From assembly GCF_000424465.1 (NCBI RefSeq), contig NZ_AUJY01000011.1, positions 156,139-220,138 on the forward strand: 64,000 nucleotides of DNA, written 5' to 3'. Below the pieces are notes generated by a model that was given only the letters and a program-made list of their open reading frames with translations, was not told the origin of the DNA and made no database searches. Shown here one piece after another: positions 44,125-53,110 of the stretch. Each line of letters begins with the position of its first letter. The first letter of the stretch is position 1. The position numbers were made by a program, and so were the translations under genes. Source of the stretch: Butyrivibrio hungatei NK4A153 (GTDB taxonomy: Bacteria > Bacillota > Clostridia > Lachnospirales > Lachnospiraceae).

Positions 44125-44151
44125 GCAGCCAATCATTATATGGTTGGCTGC
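44125..44151 (+). terminator. Hairpin between rpsB and tsf (attenuator or processing site)
   Basis: GCAGCCAATCAT (44125-44136) pairs with ATGGTTGGCTGC (44140-44151), one G-T pair and a 3-base loop. No real T-tract follows (TATTATAAAAA), so it may adjust tsf levels or mark a processing site rather than end transcription. Confidence 0.5.
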
Positions 44152-44177
44152 TATTATAAAAACGGAGGAAAATACAC

Positions 44178-45131
44178 ATGGCTATCACAGCAGCAATGGT
44201 TAAAGAATTGCGTGAGTCTACCGGTGCAGGAATGATGGAATGCAAGAAGGCTCTTACAGAAACTAACGGAGATATGGATGCAGCAGTAGAATTCCTTAGA
44301 AAGAACGGAATCATGAAGGCTGAGAAGAAGGCTAGCAGAATCGCTGCAGAAGGTCTTACAAGAGTTGTTCTTAAGGACGACCAGACAGCAGCAGTTGTTG
44401 AAGTTAACTCAGAGACAGACTTCGTTGCTCAGAACGACAAGTTCCAGAGCTTTGTTGAGGCAGTTGCTCAGCAGGCAGTTAATTCAGATGCCAAGGATCT
44501 TGATTCATTCATGGCTGAGAAGTGGAACCTTGATGAGTCTAAGACAGTTAACGATGCACTTGTTGAGATCACAGCAGTTATCAGTGAGAAGCTCAGCATC
44601 AGACGTTTCGAGAAGGTTGTTGCTTCTAACGGTATCGTAGTTCCTTACGTACACGGAAACGGAAGAATTTCTGTTGTGGTTGAGGCTGAGACAGATGTTG
44701 TTAACGATAACATCAAGGAAGCAGTTAAGAACGTAGCTATGCAGGTTGCAGCTCTTAATCCCAAGTATGTTGCAACTGAGGACGTTTCACAGGAATACAG
44801 AGATCACGAGAAGGAGATTCTTCTTGCTCAGGCTATGAAGGAGAACGAGGAGCTTCCTGAAGGAAAGAGAAAGCCTCAGGAGATCATCGAGAAGATGCTT
44901 ATCGGACGTCTCAACAAAGAGCTTAAGGAAATCTGCCTTAACGAGCAGGTATTCGTAAAGGCTGAGGATGGAAAGCAGACAGTTGGTCAGTACATCGCTA
45001 AGGTTGCTAAAGACAATAACGCTAATCTTTCTATCAAGAGATTCGTACGTTTCGAGACAGGTGAAGGAATCGAGAAGAAGAACGAGAACTTCGCTGAGGA
45101 AGTTGCTAAGCAGGCTGCCGGTCTCAACTAA
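44178..45131 (+). CDS. tsf: Translation elongation factor Ts
   Basis: Guanine nucleotide exchange factor for EF-Tu. The 317-residue product has the N-terminal UBA-like block VKELRESTGAGMMECKKALTE and the core with EVNSETDFVAQNDKFQ. It follows rpsB as in most bacteria and ends at a strong terminator. Confidence 0.99.
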   Translation: MAITAAMVKELRESTGAGMMECKKALTETNGDMDAAVEFLRKNGIMKAEKKASRIAAEGLTRVVLKDDQTAAVVEVNSETDFVAQNDKFQSFVEAVAQQAVNSDAKDLDSFMAEKWNLDESKTVNDALVEITAVISEKLSIRRFEKVVASNGIVVPYVHGNGRISVVVEAETDVVNDNIKEAVKNVAMQVAALNPKYVATEDVSQEYRDHEKEILLAQAMKENEELPEGKRKPQEIIEKMLIGRLNKELKEICLNEQVFVKAEDGKQTVGQYIAKVAKDNNANLSIKRFVRFETGEGIEKKNENFAEEVAKQAAGLN

Positions 45132-45146
45132 TAATATTAGATTATT

Positions 45147-45178
45147 AATGAGCTTCGGATTTCCGGAGCTCATTTTTT
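45147..45178 (+). terminator. Rho-independent terminator after tsf
   Basis: AATGAGCTTCGG (45147-45158), loop ATTT, CCGGAGCTCATT (45163-45174), then TTTT. Confidence 0.9.
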
Positions 45179-45266
45179 CTTAAATGTGTAATAATTAAGC
45201 TATTTTTAGCCACCAAACCTTTGGCATAAATGGGCTTTGATATCTTTAATTTTTTACAAAAATAGC

Positions 45267-45285
45267 CTATACTGTTGTAGTATAG
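45267..45285. promoter_or_regulatory. Palindrome upstream of minC
   Basis: CTATACT (45267-45273), GTTGT, AGTATAG (45279-45285): a perfect 7-bp inverted repeat about 30 bases before the minC start. It overlaps likely -10 sequences (TAGTAT or TATAGA), so it could be an operator. The exact promoter cannot be fixed by eye. Confidence 0.4.
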
Positions 45286-45314
45286 ATTTTTATAAAGGTT
45301 GGGTGAATTAAACA

Positions 45315-46058
45315 TTGAGTCAGTTAGTTACAATTAAGGGTACAAGATCTGGCATCATTCTTGTTTTGGATCCCGAGGTCGATTTTTCAACGCTTATCAC
45401 GGAAGTTGGCGAGAAATTCAAGGAAGCATCTTCGTTTCTCGGAAAGAATAACATGGGCCTTATCATAAGAGGCAGAAAACTTTCCGAATCGGAAGAAGAT
45501 GAAGTTCTAAAGAGTATCAAAGATAATTCAATGCTTACAATTACATGTATTATCGACGAAGAGTCAGATATTCAGAGAAAATTTGAAGATGTCGCAGCTT
45601 CAAACGATAATGTTGTTCTTGAGATCAATACGAACAAGAAGTCGGATGCTACAGTAAAAGTGGATCAGAACAGTGCAATTATTTATAAGGGCAGTTTGAG
45701 ATCCGGTCAGGATATTTCCTGCGAACAGAGTATTGTTATTTTAGGAGACGTTAAGCCGGGAGCTAACGTAATCTCCTATGGAAGCATATTTATCTTGGGA
45801 GAACTGCGAGGCAATGCATTTGCCGGTGCAGGCGGAGATAAAGATGCTGTAGTAATGGCACTTAGTCTCAACCCATTACAGGTCAGGATCGCGGATTCTA
45901 TCGCAATATCTCCTGAATCTGAAAAAAGTGCCAAACTCAAATTGGGGAGAAAGAAACCTTCTACGGTAGAAAGTGAGCCTGAAGTTGCATATATCGAAAA
46001 CGGGCACATCGTAAAAAGTGTTTACGGTTCTTCTTTTTTGAGACAATTTAATATGTAA
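45315..46058 (+). CDS. minC: Septum site-determining protein MinC
   Basis: Inhibits FtsZ ring formation away from mid-cell. The 247-residue product has an N-terminal domain beginning MSQLVTIKGTRSGIILVLD, a linker, and the C-terminal beta-helix domain with LRSGQDISCEQSIVILGDVK and GAGGDKDAVVMALSLNPLQ, which binds MinD. The start is TTG 45315 with GGTGA upstream. First gene of a minCDE operon. Confidence 0.94.
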   Translation: MSQLVTIKGTRSGIILVLDPEVDFSTLITEVGEKFKEASSFLGKNNMGLIIRGRKLSESEEDEVLKSIKDNSMLTITCIIDEESDIQRKFEDVAASNDNVVLEINTNKKSDATVKVDQNSAIIYKGSLRSGQDISCEQSIVILGDVKPGANVISYGSIFILGELRGNAFAGAGGDKDAVVMALSLNPLQVRIADSIAISPESEKSAKLKLGRKKPSTVESEPEVAYIENGHIVKSVYGSSFLRQFNM

Positions 46059-46070
46059 ACGGAGGAAACT

Positions 46071-46850
46071 ATGGGAGAAGTTATAGTTATAACATCGGGA
46101 AAAGGTGGAGTAGGTAAAACTACGAGTTCCGCAAATATCGGAACAGGCCTTGCAAAGCTGAACAAGAAGGTTGTTCTTATTGATACAGATATAGGACTTC
46201 GAAATCTTGATGTTGTTTTGGGACTTGAGAACAGGATTGTCTACAACCTTGTTGATGTTATTGAAGGTAACTGCAAGATTAAGCAGGCGCTTATCAGAGA
46301 TAAGAGATATGAGAATCTCTTTCTTTTGCCCGCTGCACAGACTAAGGACAAGACAAGCGTTACTCCTGAGCAAATGAAGAAGCTTACAGATGAACTTAAG
46401 CAGGATTACGATTATATTATTTTGGATTGTCCTGCAGGTATTGAACAGGGATTCAAGAACGCTATTGCCGGCGCTGACAGAGCACTTGTTGTTACAACAC
46501 CTGAGGTATCAGCTGTTCGTGACGCCGACAGAATCATCGGGCTTCTTGAAGCAAACGAGATTAAAAAGACTCATCTCATAGTAAACAGACTTCGCCCTGA
46601 TATGGTCAAGAGAGGTGATATGATGTCATCAGATGACGTTATAGATATCCTTGCTATCGAGCTTATAGGTCAGGTTCCGGATGATGAGAGTATTGTTGTT
46701 GCGACTAATAACGGTGAACCTCTTGTAGGTGACAATTCACTTGCAGGCCAGGCATACATGAACATTTGTCGCAGAATTACAGGCGAACAGGTTCCATTTC
46801 TTGACCTTGAAGCCAAGAGAGGACTTTTTTCTTGGTTTAAGAAAAAGTGA
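46071..46850 (+). CDS. minD: Septum site-determining ATPase MinD
   Basis: Membrane-binding ATPase that carries MinC. The deviant Walker A is in VITSGKGGVGKTTSSANIG; DTDIGLRNLDVVLGLENRI and DCPAGIEQGFKNAIAGAD are characteristic of MinD. The C-terminal amphipathic targeting helix is visible at the end (LFSWFKKK). 259 residues. Confidence 0.98.
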   Translation: MGEVIVITSGKGGVGKTTSSANIGTGLAKLNKKVVLIDTDIGLRNLDVVLGLENRIVYNLVDVIEGNCKIKQALIRDKRYENLFLLPAAQTKDKTSVTPEQMKKLTDELKQDYDYIILDCPAGIEQGFKNAIAGADRALVVTTPEVSAVRDADRIIGLLEANEIKKTHLIVNRLRPDMVKRGDMMSSDDVIDILAIELIGQVPDDESIVVATNNGEPLVGDNSLAGQAYMNICRRITGEQVPFLDLEAKRGLFSWFKKK

Positions 46851-46865
46851 TAAGGGGGCAAAGTT

Positions 46866-47147
46866 ATGAAAATCACTGATTTTTTCAAAAAGAAATCTTC
46901 AAGTGATATAGCCAAGGATAGACTGAAGCTTGTTTTGGTTTCAGACAGAGCATCATGCTCACCTGAGCTTATGCAAAAAATCAGAAGCGATATCATAGAA
47001 GTGCTTTCGAAATATGCTGAGATAGATATGGAAGGAATTGACATCAATATTACAAGTCTGGATGCTGAAGATAACGGTGGAAAATCCGCACCGGCTCTTT
47101 ATGCTAACATTCCTATCAAAAATATGAATCATAATTCAAAGCTTTGA
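46866..47147 (+). CDS. minE: Cell-division topological factor MinE
   Basis: Stimulates MinD ATPase and drives pole-to-pole oscillation. The 93-residue product starts MKITDFFKKKSSSDIAKDRL (membrane-contact and MinD-contact parts), followed by LVSDRASCSPELMQKIRSDI. Its presence suggests an oscillating Min system rather than a DivIVA-only one. Confidence 0.95.
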   Translation: MKITDFFKKKSSSDIAKDRLKLVLVSDRASCSPELMQKIRSDIIEVLSKYAEIDMEGIDINITSLDAEDNGGKSAPALYANIPIKNMNHNSKL

Positions 47148-47157
47148 TCGGCATTGC

Positions 47158-47201
47158 AACCCGTGAATTTCCCAAAAGGATTTTCGCGGGTTTTTGTTTT
47201 T
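47158..47201 (+). terminator. Rho-independent terminator after minE
   Basis: AACCCGTGAA (47158-47167) pairs with TTCGCGGGTT (47183-47192), followed by TTTGTTTTTT. Confidence 0.85.
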
Positions 47202-47223
47202 TGCAAACACATAATCTCTATTG

Positions 47224-47232
47224 TGATATAAT
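47224..47232 (+). promoter_or_regulatory. Extended -10 promoter of the MarR gene
   Basis: TGATATAAT (47224-47232) matches an extended -10. TTGCAA (47201-47206) is 20 bases away, too far for a standard -35, so the extended element probably carries the promoter. Confidence 0.5.
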
Positions 47233-47274
47233 GATATATGATTAAATAGGATAAAATTGTTTTTGGAGACGCTT

Positions 47275-47718
47275 ATGAATTGTAATAATGAAAAATATGA
47301 TTCTTTAAAACTTGGTAATCAGTTATGTTTCCCATTATATGCATGTTCAAAAGAGATTATCAGAAAGTACAAGCCTTTTCTTGATGAGCTGGATCTTACA
47401 TACACCCAGTATATTACCATGATGGTCATGTGGGAAAAGAAGAGTGTTAATGTAAAAATGCTTGGAGAGTGTCTGTTTCTTGATTCGGGTACACTTACGC
47501 CTGTTCTTAAAAAGCTTGAGAGTAAGGGGTATATTACACGTGAGAGATCTGAAAAAGATGAGAGAAATCTTGTAGTTTCAATTACCGATTCCGGTATGAA
47601 ATTAAGGGATAAAGCTGTCACGATTCCTTCTAAGGTAGGAAGCTGTGTTAAGCTTACGGAAGAAGAAGCCAAAGTCCTTTACAATCTTTTACATAAGATT
47701 ATCAGTAATGTTAGATAA
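47275..47718 (+). CDS. MarR-family regulator of the OhrR type
   Basis: A 147-residue winged-helix repressor. The N-terminus LGNQLCFPLYACSKEIIRKY aligns with OhrR proteins, where the reactive cysteine in NQLCF senses organic peroxides; here that is C18, with a second one at C25. The wing region KGYITRERSEKDERNLVV is typical of MarR. ATG 47275 has TGGAGA upstream; a TTG at 47257 is less likely. No ohr peroxidase gene lies next to it, so its target is not obvious. Confidence 0.85.
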   Translation: MNCNNEKYDSLKLGNQLCFPLYACSKEIIRKYKPFLDELDLTYTQYITMMVMWEKKSVNVKMLGECLFLDSGTLTPVLKKLESKGYITRERSEKDERNLVVSITDSGMKLRDKAVTIPSKVGSCVKLTEEEAKVLYNLLHKIISNVR

Positions 47719-47724
47719 TCTTTA

Positions 47725-47752
47725 TTGTATTTTTCCCTAGAAGGAATATAAT
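47725..47752 (+). promoter_or_regulatory. Promoter of the CsoR gene and perhaps the hydrogenase operon
   Basis: TTGTAT (47725-47730), 16 bases, TATAAT (47747-47752). An 80-base AT-rich leader follows before the ribosome site at 47831. Confidence 0.6.
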
Positions 47753-47839
47753 ATATTTTGTTAAAAAATATATGTAGATTTATTTTTTTGTCCTATATAA
47801 GTTAAAAAAATAACAATGCATATATTTATTGGAGGTTTT

Positions 47840-48130
47840 ATGAGTTCTCATACCCATAAACATCATCATGATCCTAAGAAGATGAAGGCTATTATTAACA
47901 GACTTTCCAAGGCTATCGGACACCTTGAGTCGGTTAAAAGAATGGTTGAGGATGACAGGGATTGCACTGAAGTACTCGTACAATTGGCAGCTGTACGTTC
48001 AGCAATAAACGGGGCAGGCAAGGAAATACTTAAAGAACATATAAGTCATTGCATAGTCCATGCTGTTTCAGATGGTGATGAAGAGGCTATCGTTGAGTTA
48101 AATGATGCTATCGAGAAATTTATGAAGTAA
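47840..48130 (+). CDS. CsoR/RcnR-family metal-sensing repressor
   Basis: A 96-residue all-helical repressor. The metal ligands expected for copper-type CsoR are all present at the right spacing: C42, H67 and C71. The N-terminal tail HTHKHHH (residues 4-10) is unusually His-rich, which in RcnR-type proteins goes with nickel or cobalt. ATG 47840 has a perfect GGAGGT; a start 24 bases earlier is unlikely. It lies directly before the nickel-iron hydrogenase genes with a 40-base gap, so control of that operon by Cu or Ni is a reasonable guess. Confidence 0.85.
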   Translation: MSSHTHKHHHDPKKMKAIINRLSKAIGHLESVKRMVEDDRDCTEVLVQLAAVRSAINGAGKEILKEHISHCIVHAVSDGDEEAIVELNDAIEKFMK

Positions 48131-48170
48131 TGAGTTACTTGTGAGTATGTATGTGAAAGGGGCGAACACC

Positions 48171-50096
48171 TTGGCAAATCTTTTGAATTTAGTTTATTTT
48201 CTTATTTTATTTCCCTTTTGTATGGCAATTATAATATCTATTTTTAAGCACGCCAGTTTGTTTAGAAGCCTTCTTATTATGGCAGGTGGCTTTGCAATCA
48301 TGGGTGTGGCTATTTATGTTGCCGTCAATGTTCTAATGTCCGGTGATACATCTCAATTTGTATACTTGGAACATCCGGAAATTCCCGAAAAGGTAATTCT
48401 TTGTGGGGAAGTCTTTTTAATTGGACTTGTATGTTTTCTCAGTATTAAGTACAAAAAGTATTATGCAATTATTTTCTCGCTTGTCGGAACTATCCCCGTA
48501 CTTTGGATGGATTTGACACACAAGGCGGTTGAAGGAAATACTTGCCTCAGAATCGATACATTTGCTGCCGTAATGTATTTGATCGTTGGTTTCGTAGGTA
48601 TTCTTATCTGTATCTACGCATCAGGTTATATGAAGGATTATCACCATCATCACACAGATGTTGAAGACCGTTCCGGATATTTCCTTGCGCTTATGTTTGT
48701 ATTCCTTGGCGCAATGTTCGGACTTATTTCTTCAGATAATCTTGGATTTATCTATTTCTTCTGGGAGATCACAAGTGTATGTTCATTCCTTATGATCGGA
48801 TACACAAGAACAGAAGAGGCTGTAAATAACTCATTCAGAGCTCTCTGGATGAATCTTTTGGGTGGATGTGGATTCGCGGCAGGACTCATGTATTGCAATA
48901 TGGTTCTCGGCATCTCGAATCTTAGTGAGATCACACCCGGTGTTTCTACTACAATTATTGTTCCGGTAACTTTATTTGCATTTGCTGCTCTTACAAAGAG
49001 TGCGCAGTTCCCATTCTCAAGATGGCTTTTGGGAGCGATGGTTGCACCTACACCTTCAAGTGCACTTTTGCACTCTGCAACGATGGTTAAGATCGGTGTA
49101 TACATGCTTATCAGACTTGCGCCCGTAATGTTCGGAACTCTTACGGGAGTTATGATCACCGTTATCGGTGGATTTACTTTCTTTGCGGCATCACTTCTTG
49201 CGATTACAGTAAGCGACGGCAAGAAGGTGCTTGCTTATTCGACAATTTCTAACCTCGGTCTTATTACCGCATGTGCGGGAACAGGAACAACCGAAGGTGT
49301 TTGGGCTGCAGTTATGCTCGTTCTGTTTCATGCGGTTTCAAAGTCACTTTTGTTCCAGACAGTCGGAGATATTGAGAACTGTATGGGAAGCCGTGACATT
49401 GAGGATATGCATGGACTTATAATCAAACTTCCCAGACTTGCATTTATCATGATAATCGGTATTTGCGGAATGTTCATGGCACCGTTTGGAATGCTTGTTT
49501 CAAAGTGGGCTGCTCTTAAATCATTCGTAGATTCCGGTTCTGTTTGGCTTGTTCTTTTCCTTGTTTTCGGATCGGGAAGTACGCTTTTCTACTGGGCAAA
49601 GTGGCTCGGTAAGATCTGTGCGGTTATTCATCAGTCATTTGAACTTGAAGATATAACTCCGAGAAGTGAGATGGTATCTATTTTCCCTCTTACTACAATG
49701 ATAGTTATCATGTGCTTTGCATTCCCCTGGATGTCAGGAAACATGATACAGCCTATTCTTGATGAGGCTTATCACACAAACATCCCTGATGTTATCGGCG
49801 GAAGCGATGTTATCATCATGATGATAATGGTTGCGATGGTATTTATGATCCCTATCGGTTCCAGAATAATGTCCATCGGTAAGAACAGTAAGATGACAAT
49901 GTCTTACGTTGCCGGTGTAAATGCAGGAGATGACAGACATTATATCGATTCTTTCGGTAAGGAGAGAGCACTTTATATGTCTAACTGGTACATGGATGAG
50001 GTCTTTGGTGAAAAGAAATTCTTAAAGCCCTGTATCTATGTTGCGACTGTTCTGGTCGCCGTTATGCTTATTGTTGTTGTCGGAGGTGCTATCTGA
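48171..50096 (+). CDS. echA: Ech-type hydrogenase subunit EchA (NuoL-like ion translocator)
   Basis: Large membrane subunit of 641 residues, related to NuoL/NuoM and Mrp antiporters, that pumps ions across the membrane. There are about 15 membrane helices; the central family block with FLMIGYTRTEEA, KSAQFPFSRWLLGAMVAPTPSSALLHSATMVKIG-like pattern (short here by eye) and HAVSKSLLFQTVG is clear. I choose TTG 48171 because GAAAGGGG lies 9 bases upstream; GTG 48141 and ATG 48147 have no such site. Its stop overlaps the echB start (TGATG). Confidence 0.9.
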   Translation: MANLLNLVYFLILFPFCMAIIISIFKHASLFRSLLIMAGGFAIMGVAIYVAVNVLMSGDTSQFVYLEHPEIPEKVILCGEVFLIGLVCFLSIKYKKYYAIIFSLVGTIPVLWMDLTHKAVEGNTCLRIDTFAAVMYLIVGFVGILICIYASGYMKDYHHHHTDVEDRSGYFLALMFVFLGAMFGLISSDNLGFIYFFWEITSVCSFLMIGYTRTEEAVNNSFRALWMNLLGGCGFAAGLMYCNMVLGISNLSEITPGVSTTIIVPVTLFAFAALTKSAQFPFSRWLLGAMVAPTPSSALLHSATMVKIGVYMLIRLAPVMFGTLTGVMITVIGGFTFFAASLLAITVSDGKKVLAYSTISNLGLITACAGTGTTEGVWAAVMLVLFHAVSKSLLFQTVGDIENCMGSRDIEDMHGLIIKLPRLAFIMIIGICGMFMAPFGMLVSKWAALKSFVDSGSVWLVLFLVFGSGSTLFYWAKWLGKICAVIHQSFELEDITPRSEMVSIFPLTTMIVIMCFAFPWMSGNMIQPILDEAYHTNIPDVIGGSDVIIMMIMVAMVFMIPIGSRIMSIGKNSKMTMSYVAGVNAGDDRHYIDSFGKERALYMSNWYMDEVFGEKKFLKPCIYVATVLVAVMLIVVVGGAI

Positions 50097-50965
50097 TGAA
50101 TATTTATATGATCATAAGAGTTTTATTATATATTCTTTTGGCACCTGTTCTAGGTGGTCTGCTTTCGGGAATCGACAGAGTTTTCTCAGCTCGTATGCAG
50201 GGAAGACAGGGTCCCCCTCTGTTTCAGCCTTTCTATGATGTGTCCAAGCTGATGAGTAAGCAGACAACCGTTGTTAACAGTATTCAGGTGTTGTTTGTTA
50301 CAAGTTATCTTGTATTTACCATATTTACAGGTGCGTTGTTTTTTGCCGGCGGAGATATGCTCTTAGTATTCTTTGCGCTTTCTATGTCAGAAGTAGTTAT
50401 GGTTCTTGCAGCTTTTTCAACAAACGGACCATACAGTATAATGGGCGCACAACGTGAGCTTTTGCAGATGATGTGCTATGAGCCTATGACACTTCTTGTT
50501 GCTATCGGGTTCTATTATGCAAACGGAAGCTTCATGGTTGATGAACTTGCGAAAGCAGATATTCCGGCTATTGCGCAGATTCCCGGCTTCTTTATAGGCT
50601 TTGTCTTTGTGCTTTTGATCAAGCTCAGGAAATCACCTTTTGACCTTAGTACTTCACATCATATGCATCAGGAGATGGTAAAGGGTCTTACAACGGATCT
50701 TTCCGGCGGAAACCTTGCACTTGTCGAGATCGCAGAGTGGTATGATGTGGTACTTATGATGGGTATTGTGGGAATGTTCTTTGTTACTTCTGCACCTATC
50801 AGTATTCTTGGAGCTGTTATCGCATGTGCTGTTGTATTTTTCCTGGAAACACTTATCGACAACCTGTTCCCCAGAGTTAAGTACATGACAATGCTCAAGG
50901 TTACCTGGTCGGTTATATTGATTTTTGCAGGTACAAATTTGCTTATTCTTAATGTGTTGAAATAA
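50096..50965 (+). CDS. echB: Ech-type hydrogenase subunit EchB (NuoH-like)
   Basis: Membrane subunit of 289 residues that joins the hydrogenase arm to the membrane part. About eight helices; the NuoH signature regions ARMQGRQGPPLFQPFYDVSK and GAQRELLQMMCYEPM are present. It is translationally coupled to echA. Confidence 0.93.
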   Translation: MNIYMIIRVLLYILLAPVLGGLLSGIDRVFSARMQGRQGPPLFQPFYDVSKLMSKQTTVVNSIQVLFVTSYLVFTIFTGALFFAGGDMLLVFFALSMSEVVMVLAAFSTNGPYSIMGAQRELLQMMCYEPMTLLVAIGFYYANGSFMVDELAKADIPAIAQIPGFFIGFVFVLLIKLRKSPFDLSTSHHMHQEMVKGLTTDLSGGNLALVEIAEWYDVVLMMGIVGMFFVTSAPISILGAVIACAVVFFLETLIDNLFPRVKYMTMLKVTWSVILIFAGTNLLILNVLK

Positions 50966-50981
50966 GAAGAGGGAATGATAT

Positions 50982-51650
50982 ATGAAAATATCTAAATCAC
51001 CATGGGTGTTACATTATGACGGATCCAGCTGTAACGGCTGTGATATAGAAGTTTTGGCTACGATGACTCCTCTTTATGACGTGGAGAGATTCGGAATTAT
51101 TAATACAGGTAATCCCAAGCATGCAGATGTACTTTTGCTTACGGGAGGAATGAATGCGCAGACGGCACCTGTTGTAAGACAGCTTTACAACATGATGCCA
51201 GATCCAAAGGTTGTTGTTGCGTGCGGAATCTGTGCATGTGACGGCGGAATCTTCAAGGAGTGCTACAACATTTTGGGTGGCGCCGACAAGATCGTTCCGG
51301 TTGACGTTTATGTTCCCGGATGCGCAGTAAGACCGGAAGCTCTTATTCAGGGCGTTGTTAAGGCGGTTGGAATCCTTGAAGAAAAGAAGAACAAGTTAAA
51401 ACAGTCAATGAAGGCCGGATATTGTACTGTAGACTACAGCAAGATGGCTGTTCATATGACTGAGGAAGATTATAATCCTGCAGATCAGTATGATGCTGTT
51501 CTTACGGAAGAGGCACTAAGAGAACAGGCGGAAGAGAAGATCAAAGCTTCTGCAAAGCCTGCTCCCAAGCCTGTGGCACCTGCTGCAGCCGCTACTCCGG
51601 CACCCGCTGCAAATGCGGCAAATACTGAGAAAGGAGACAAAAAACAATGA
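50982..51650 (+). CDS. echC: Ech-type hydrogenase small subunit EchC (NuoB-like)
   Basis: Carries the iron-sulfur cluster closest to the active site. Cysteines fitting a NuoB-type 4Fe-4S site are visible: C17 and C20 in SSCNGCD, C84/C86 in CGICACDGG, and C114 in VPGCAVRPE. The core is about 150 residues; the protein goes on to 222 residues with an Ala/Pro/Lys-rich tail (from about 180), which is unusual. It overlaps echD by four bases. Confidence 0.94.
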   Translation: MKISKSPWVLHYDGSSCNGCDIEVLATMTPLYDVERFGIINTGNPKHADVLLLTGGMNAQTAPVVRQLYNMMPDPKVVVACGICACDGGIFKECYNILGGADKIVPVDVYVPGCAVRPEALIQGVVKAVGILEEKKNKLKQSMKAGYCTVDYSKMAVHMTEEDYNPADQYDAVLTEEALREQAEEKIKASAKPAPKPVAPAAAATPAPAANAANTEKGDKKQ

Positions 51651-51979
51651 ATACCGAGTTTGTAAATGTTAATCCCGAGAATGTCATTGACGAGTCTCAG
51701 AAGCTTAAATTTGCAGGATATCATCTTATGCAACAGTGCGCTACAAGAGTTCCGGATGCTTTTGAACTTATTTATACATTCGGAAAAGATCTTGAAGTTA
51801 AGCAGCTTAAGATAACTCTTCCCGAAGAGAATGAGATTTCCAGTATCACAAGTATTTTCCCTTGTGCATTCATCTATGAGAATGAGATGCACGATCTCTT
51901 CGGAGTAAAGATCAAGATGATAAATATTGACTATGAAGGAAAGCTCTATCGCACAGCTATAGAGACACCGTTTAAATAA
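51647..51979 (+). CDS. echD: Ech-type hydrogenase subunit EchD (NuoC-like)
   Basis: Small hydrophilic subunit of 110 residues, matching the 30-kDa complex I subunit in reduced form. Recognised from ISSITSIFPCAFIYENEMHD LFG-type pattern near the end and its position between echC and echE. It has no metal-binding motif. Confidence 0.9.
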   Translation: MNTEFVNVNPENVIDESQKLKFAGYHLMQQCATRVPDAFELIYTFGKDLEVKQLKITLPEENEISSITSIFPCAFIYENEMHDLFGVKIKMINIDYEGKLYRTAIETPFK

Positions 51980-51993
51980 TTGGAGGAACTGTA

Positions 51994-53073
51994 ATGTCTA
52001 ACAGAAGTGTAATCCCATTCGGACCTCAACATCCGGTTCTTCCGGAGCCTATTCACTTAGATCTTGTTATGGAAGATGAGAAGGTGGTTGAGGCTATTCC
52101 TTCAATCGGATTCATCCACAGAGGTTTGGAGAAGCTGGTTGATAAAAAAGATTTTAATGAGATGGTATATGTTGCAGAGCGTATCTGCGGTATCTGTTCT
52201 TTGGGACACGGTCTTGGTTATTCCGAGGCTGTTGAGCATATCATGGATATTGAGGTACCTGCAAGAGCCAGATATATGAGAACTATCTGGTCTGAACTTA
52301 GCAGAATTCATTCACATCTTCTCTGGCTCGGACTTTTGGCAGATGCTTTCGGATTTGAGAGCCTTTATATGGACTGTTGGAGACTCAGAGAGGAAGCTCT
52401 TGATATGTTTGAAGAGTCTACGGGCGGACGTGTAATCTTCTCGGTTATGAAGATTGGCGGAATCAGAAGAGATGTCACAGACGATCAGCTCAAAGATTTT
52501 GACAACAGAATTTCCAAGATGGAAGAAGATCTTAAGGCTATCGCAAGACCTTTCCTTGAGGATGCTGCCGTACAGACAAGACTTAAGGGAGTCGGTGTTC
52601 TCAGCGCAGAGCAGGCAGATGCTCTCGGATGCACCGGACCTTTCCTCAGAGCAAGCGGAATTGTAAGAGATATAAGATCTACCGGATACTGTGCTTACGG
52701 AGATGTCAACTTTGAGCCTATCGTAAGCAGTGAAGGTGATTCATATGCTCGTACATATTGCCGTATACAGGAGATTTTCCAGGCATTTGATATTATTCAC
52801 CAGCTTATTGCAAAGATGCCTGACGGACCTATCGAGGCGCCTGTTAAGGGAATGCCAAACGGCGAGTATATGATGAGAATCGAGCAGCCAAGAGGCGAAG
52901 CTCTTTACTACGTTAAGGCAAACGGAACCAAGTTCATTGACAGAATGAGAGTTCGAACACCTACTTTTGCAAACCTTTCAGGTCTCGTAGAGATCCTTAA
53001 AGGTTGCGATCTTGCTGATGTTCCGATTCTTGTACTTACGATCGATCCTTGTATCAGTTGTACAGAGAGATGA
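51994..53073 (+). CDS. echE: Ech-type hydrogenase large subunit EchE (NiFe catalytic subunit)
   Basis: Catalytic subunit, homologous to NuoD, where protons are reduced with electrons from ferredoxin. Both nickel-binding pairs are present: C65 and C68 in ERICGICSLGHG and C353 and C356 in DPCISCTER. The protein ends at that last motif (359 residues), with no C-terminal extension to be clipped, in line with reports for several group 4 enzymes. GGAGG precedes ATG 51994. Confidence 0.96.
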   Translation: MSNRSVIPFGPQHPVLPEPIHLDLVMEDEKVVEAIPSIGFIHRGLEKLVDKKDFNEMVYVAERICGICSLGHGLGYSEAVEHIMDIEVPARARYMRTIWSELSRIHSHLLWLGLLADAFGFESLYMDCWRLREEALDMFEESTGGRVIFSVMKIGGIRRDVTDDQLKDFDNRISKMEEDLKAIARPFLEDAAVQTRLKGVGVLSAEQADALGCTGPFLRASGIVRDIRSTGYCAYGDVNFEPIVSSEGDSYARTYCRIQEIFQAFDIIHQLIAKMPDGPIEAPVKGMPNGEYMMRIEQPRGEALYYVKANGTKFIDRMRVRTPTFANLSGLVEILKGCDLADVPILVLTIDPCISCTER

Positions 53074-53110
53074 TCGCACTTCGTGAACACAGCACAGATA
53101 GGAGATTGAA

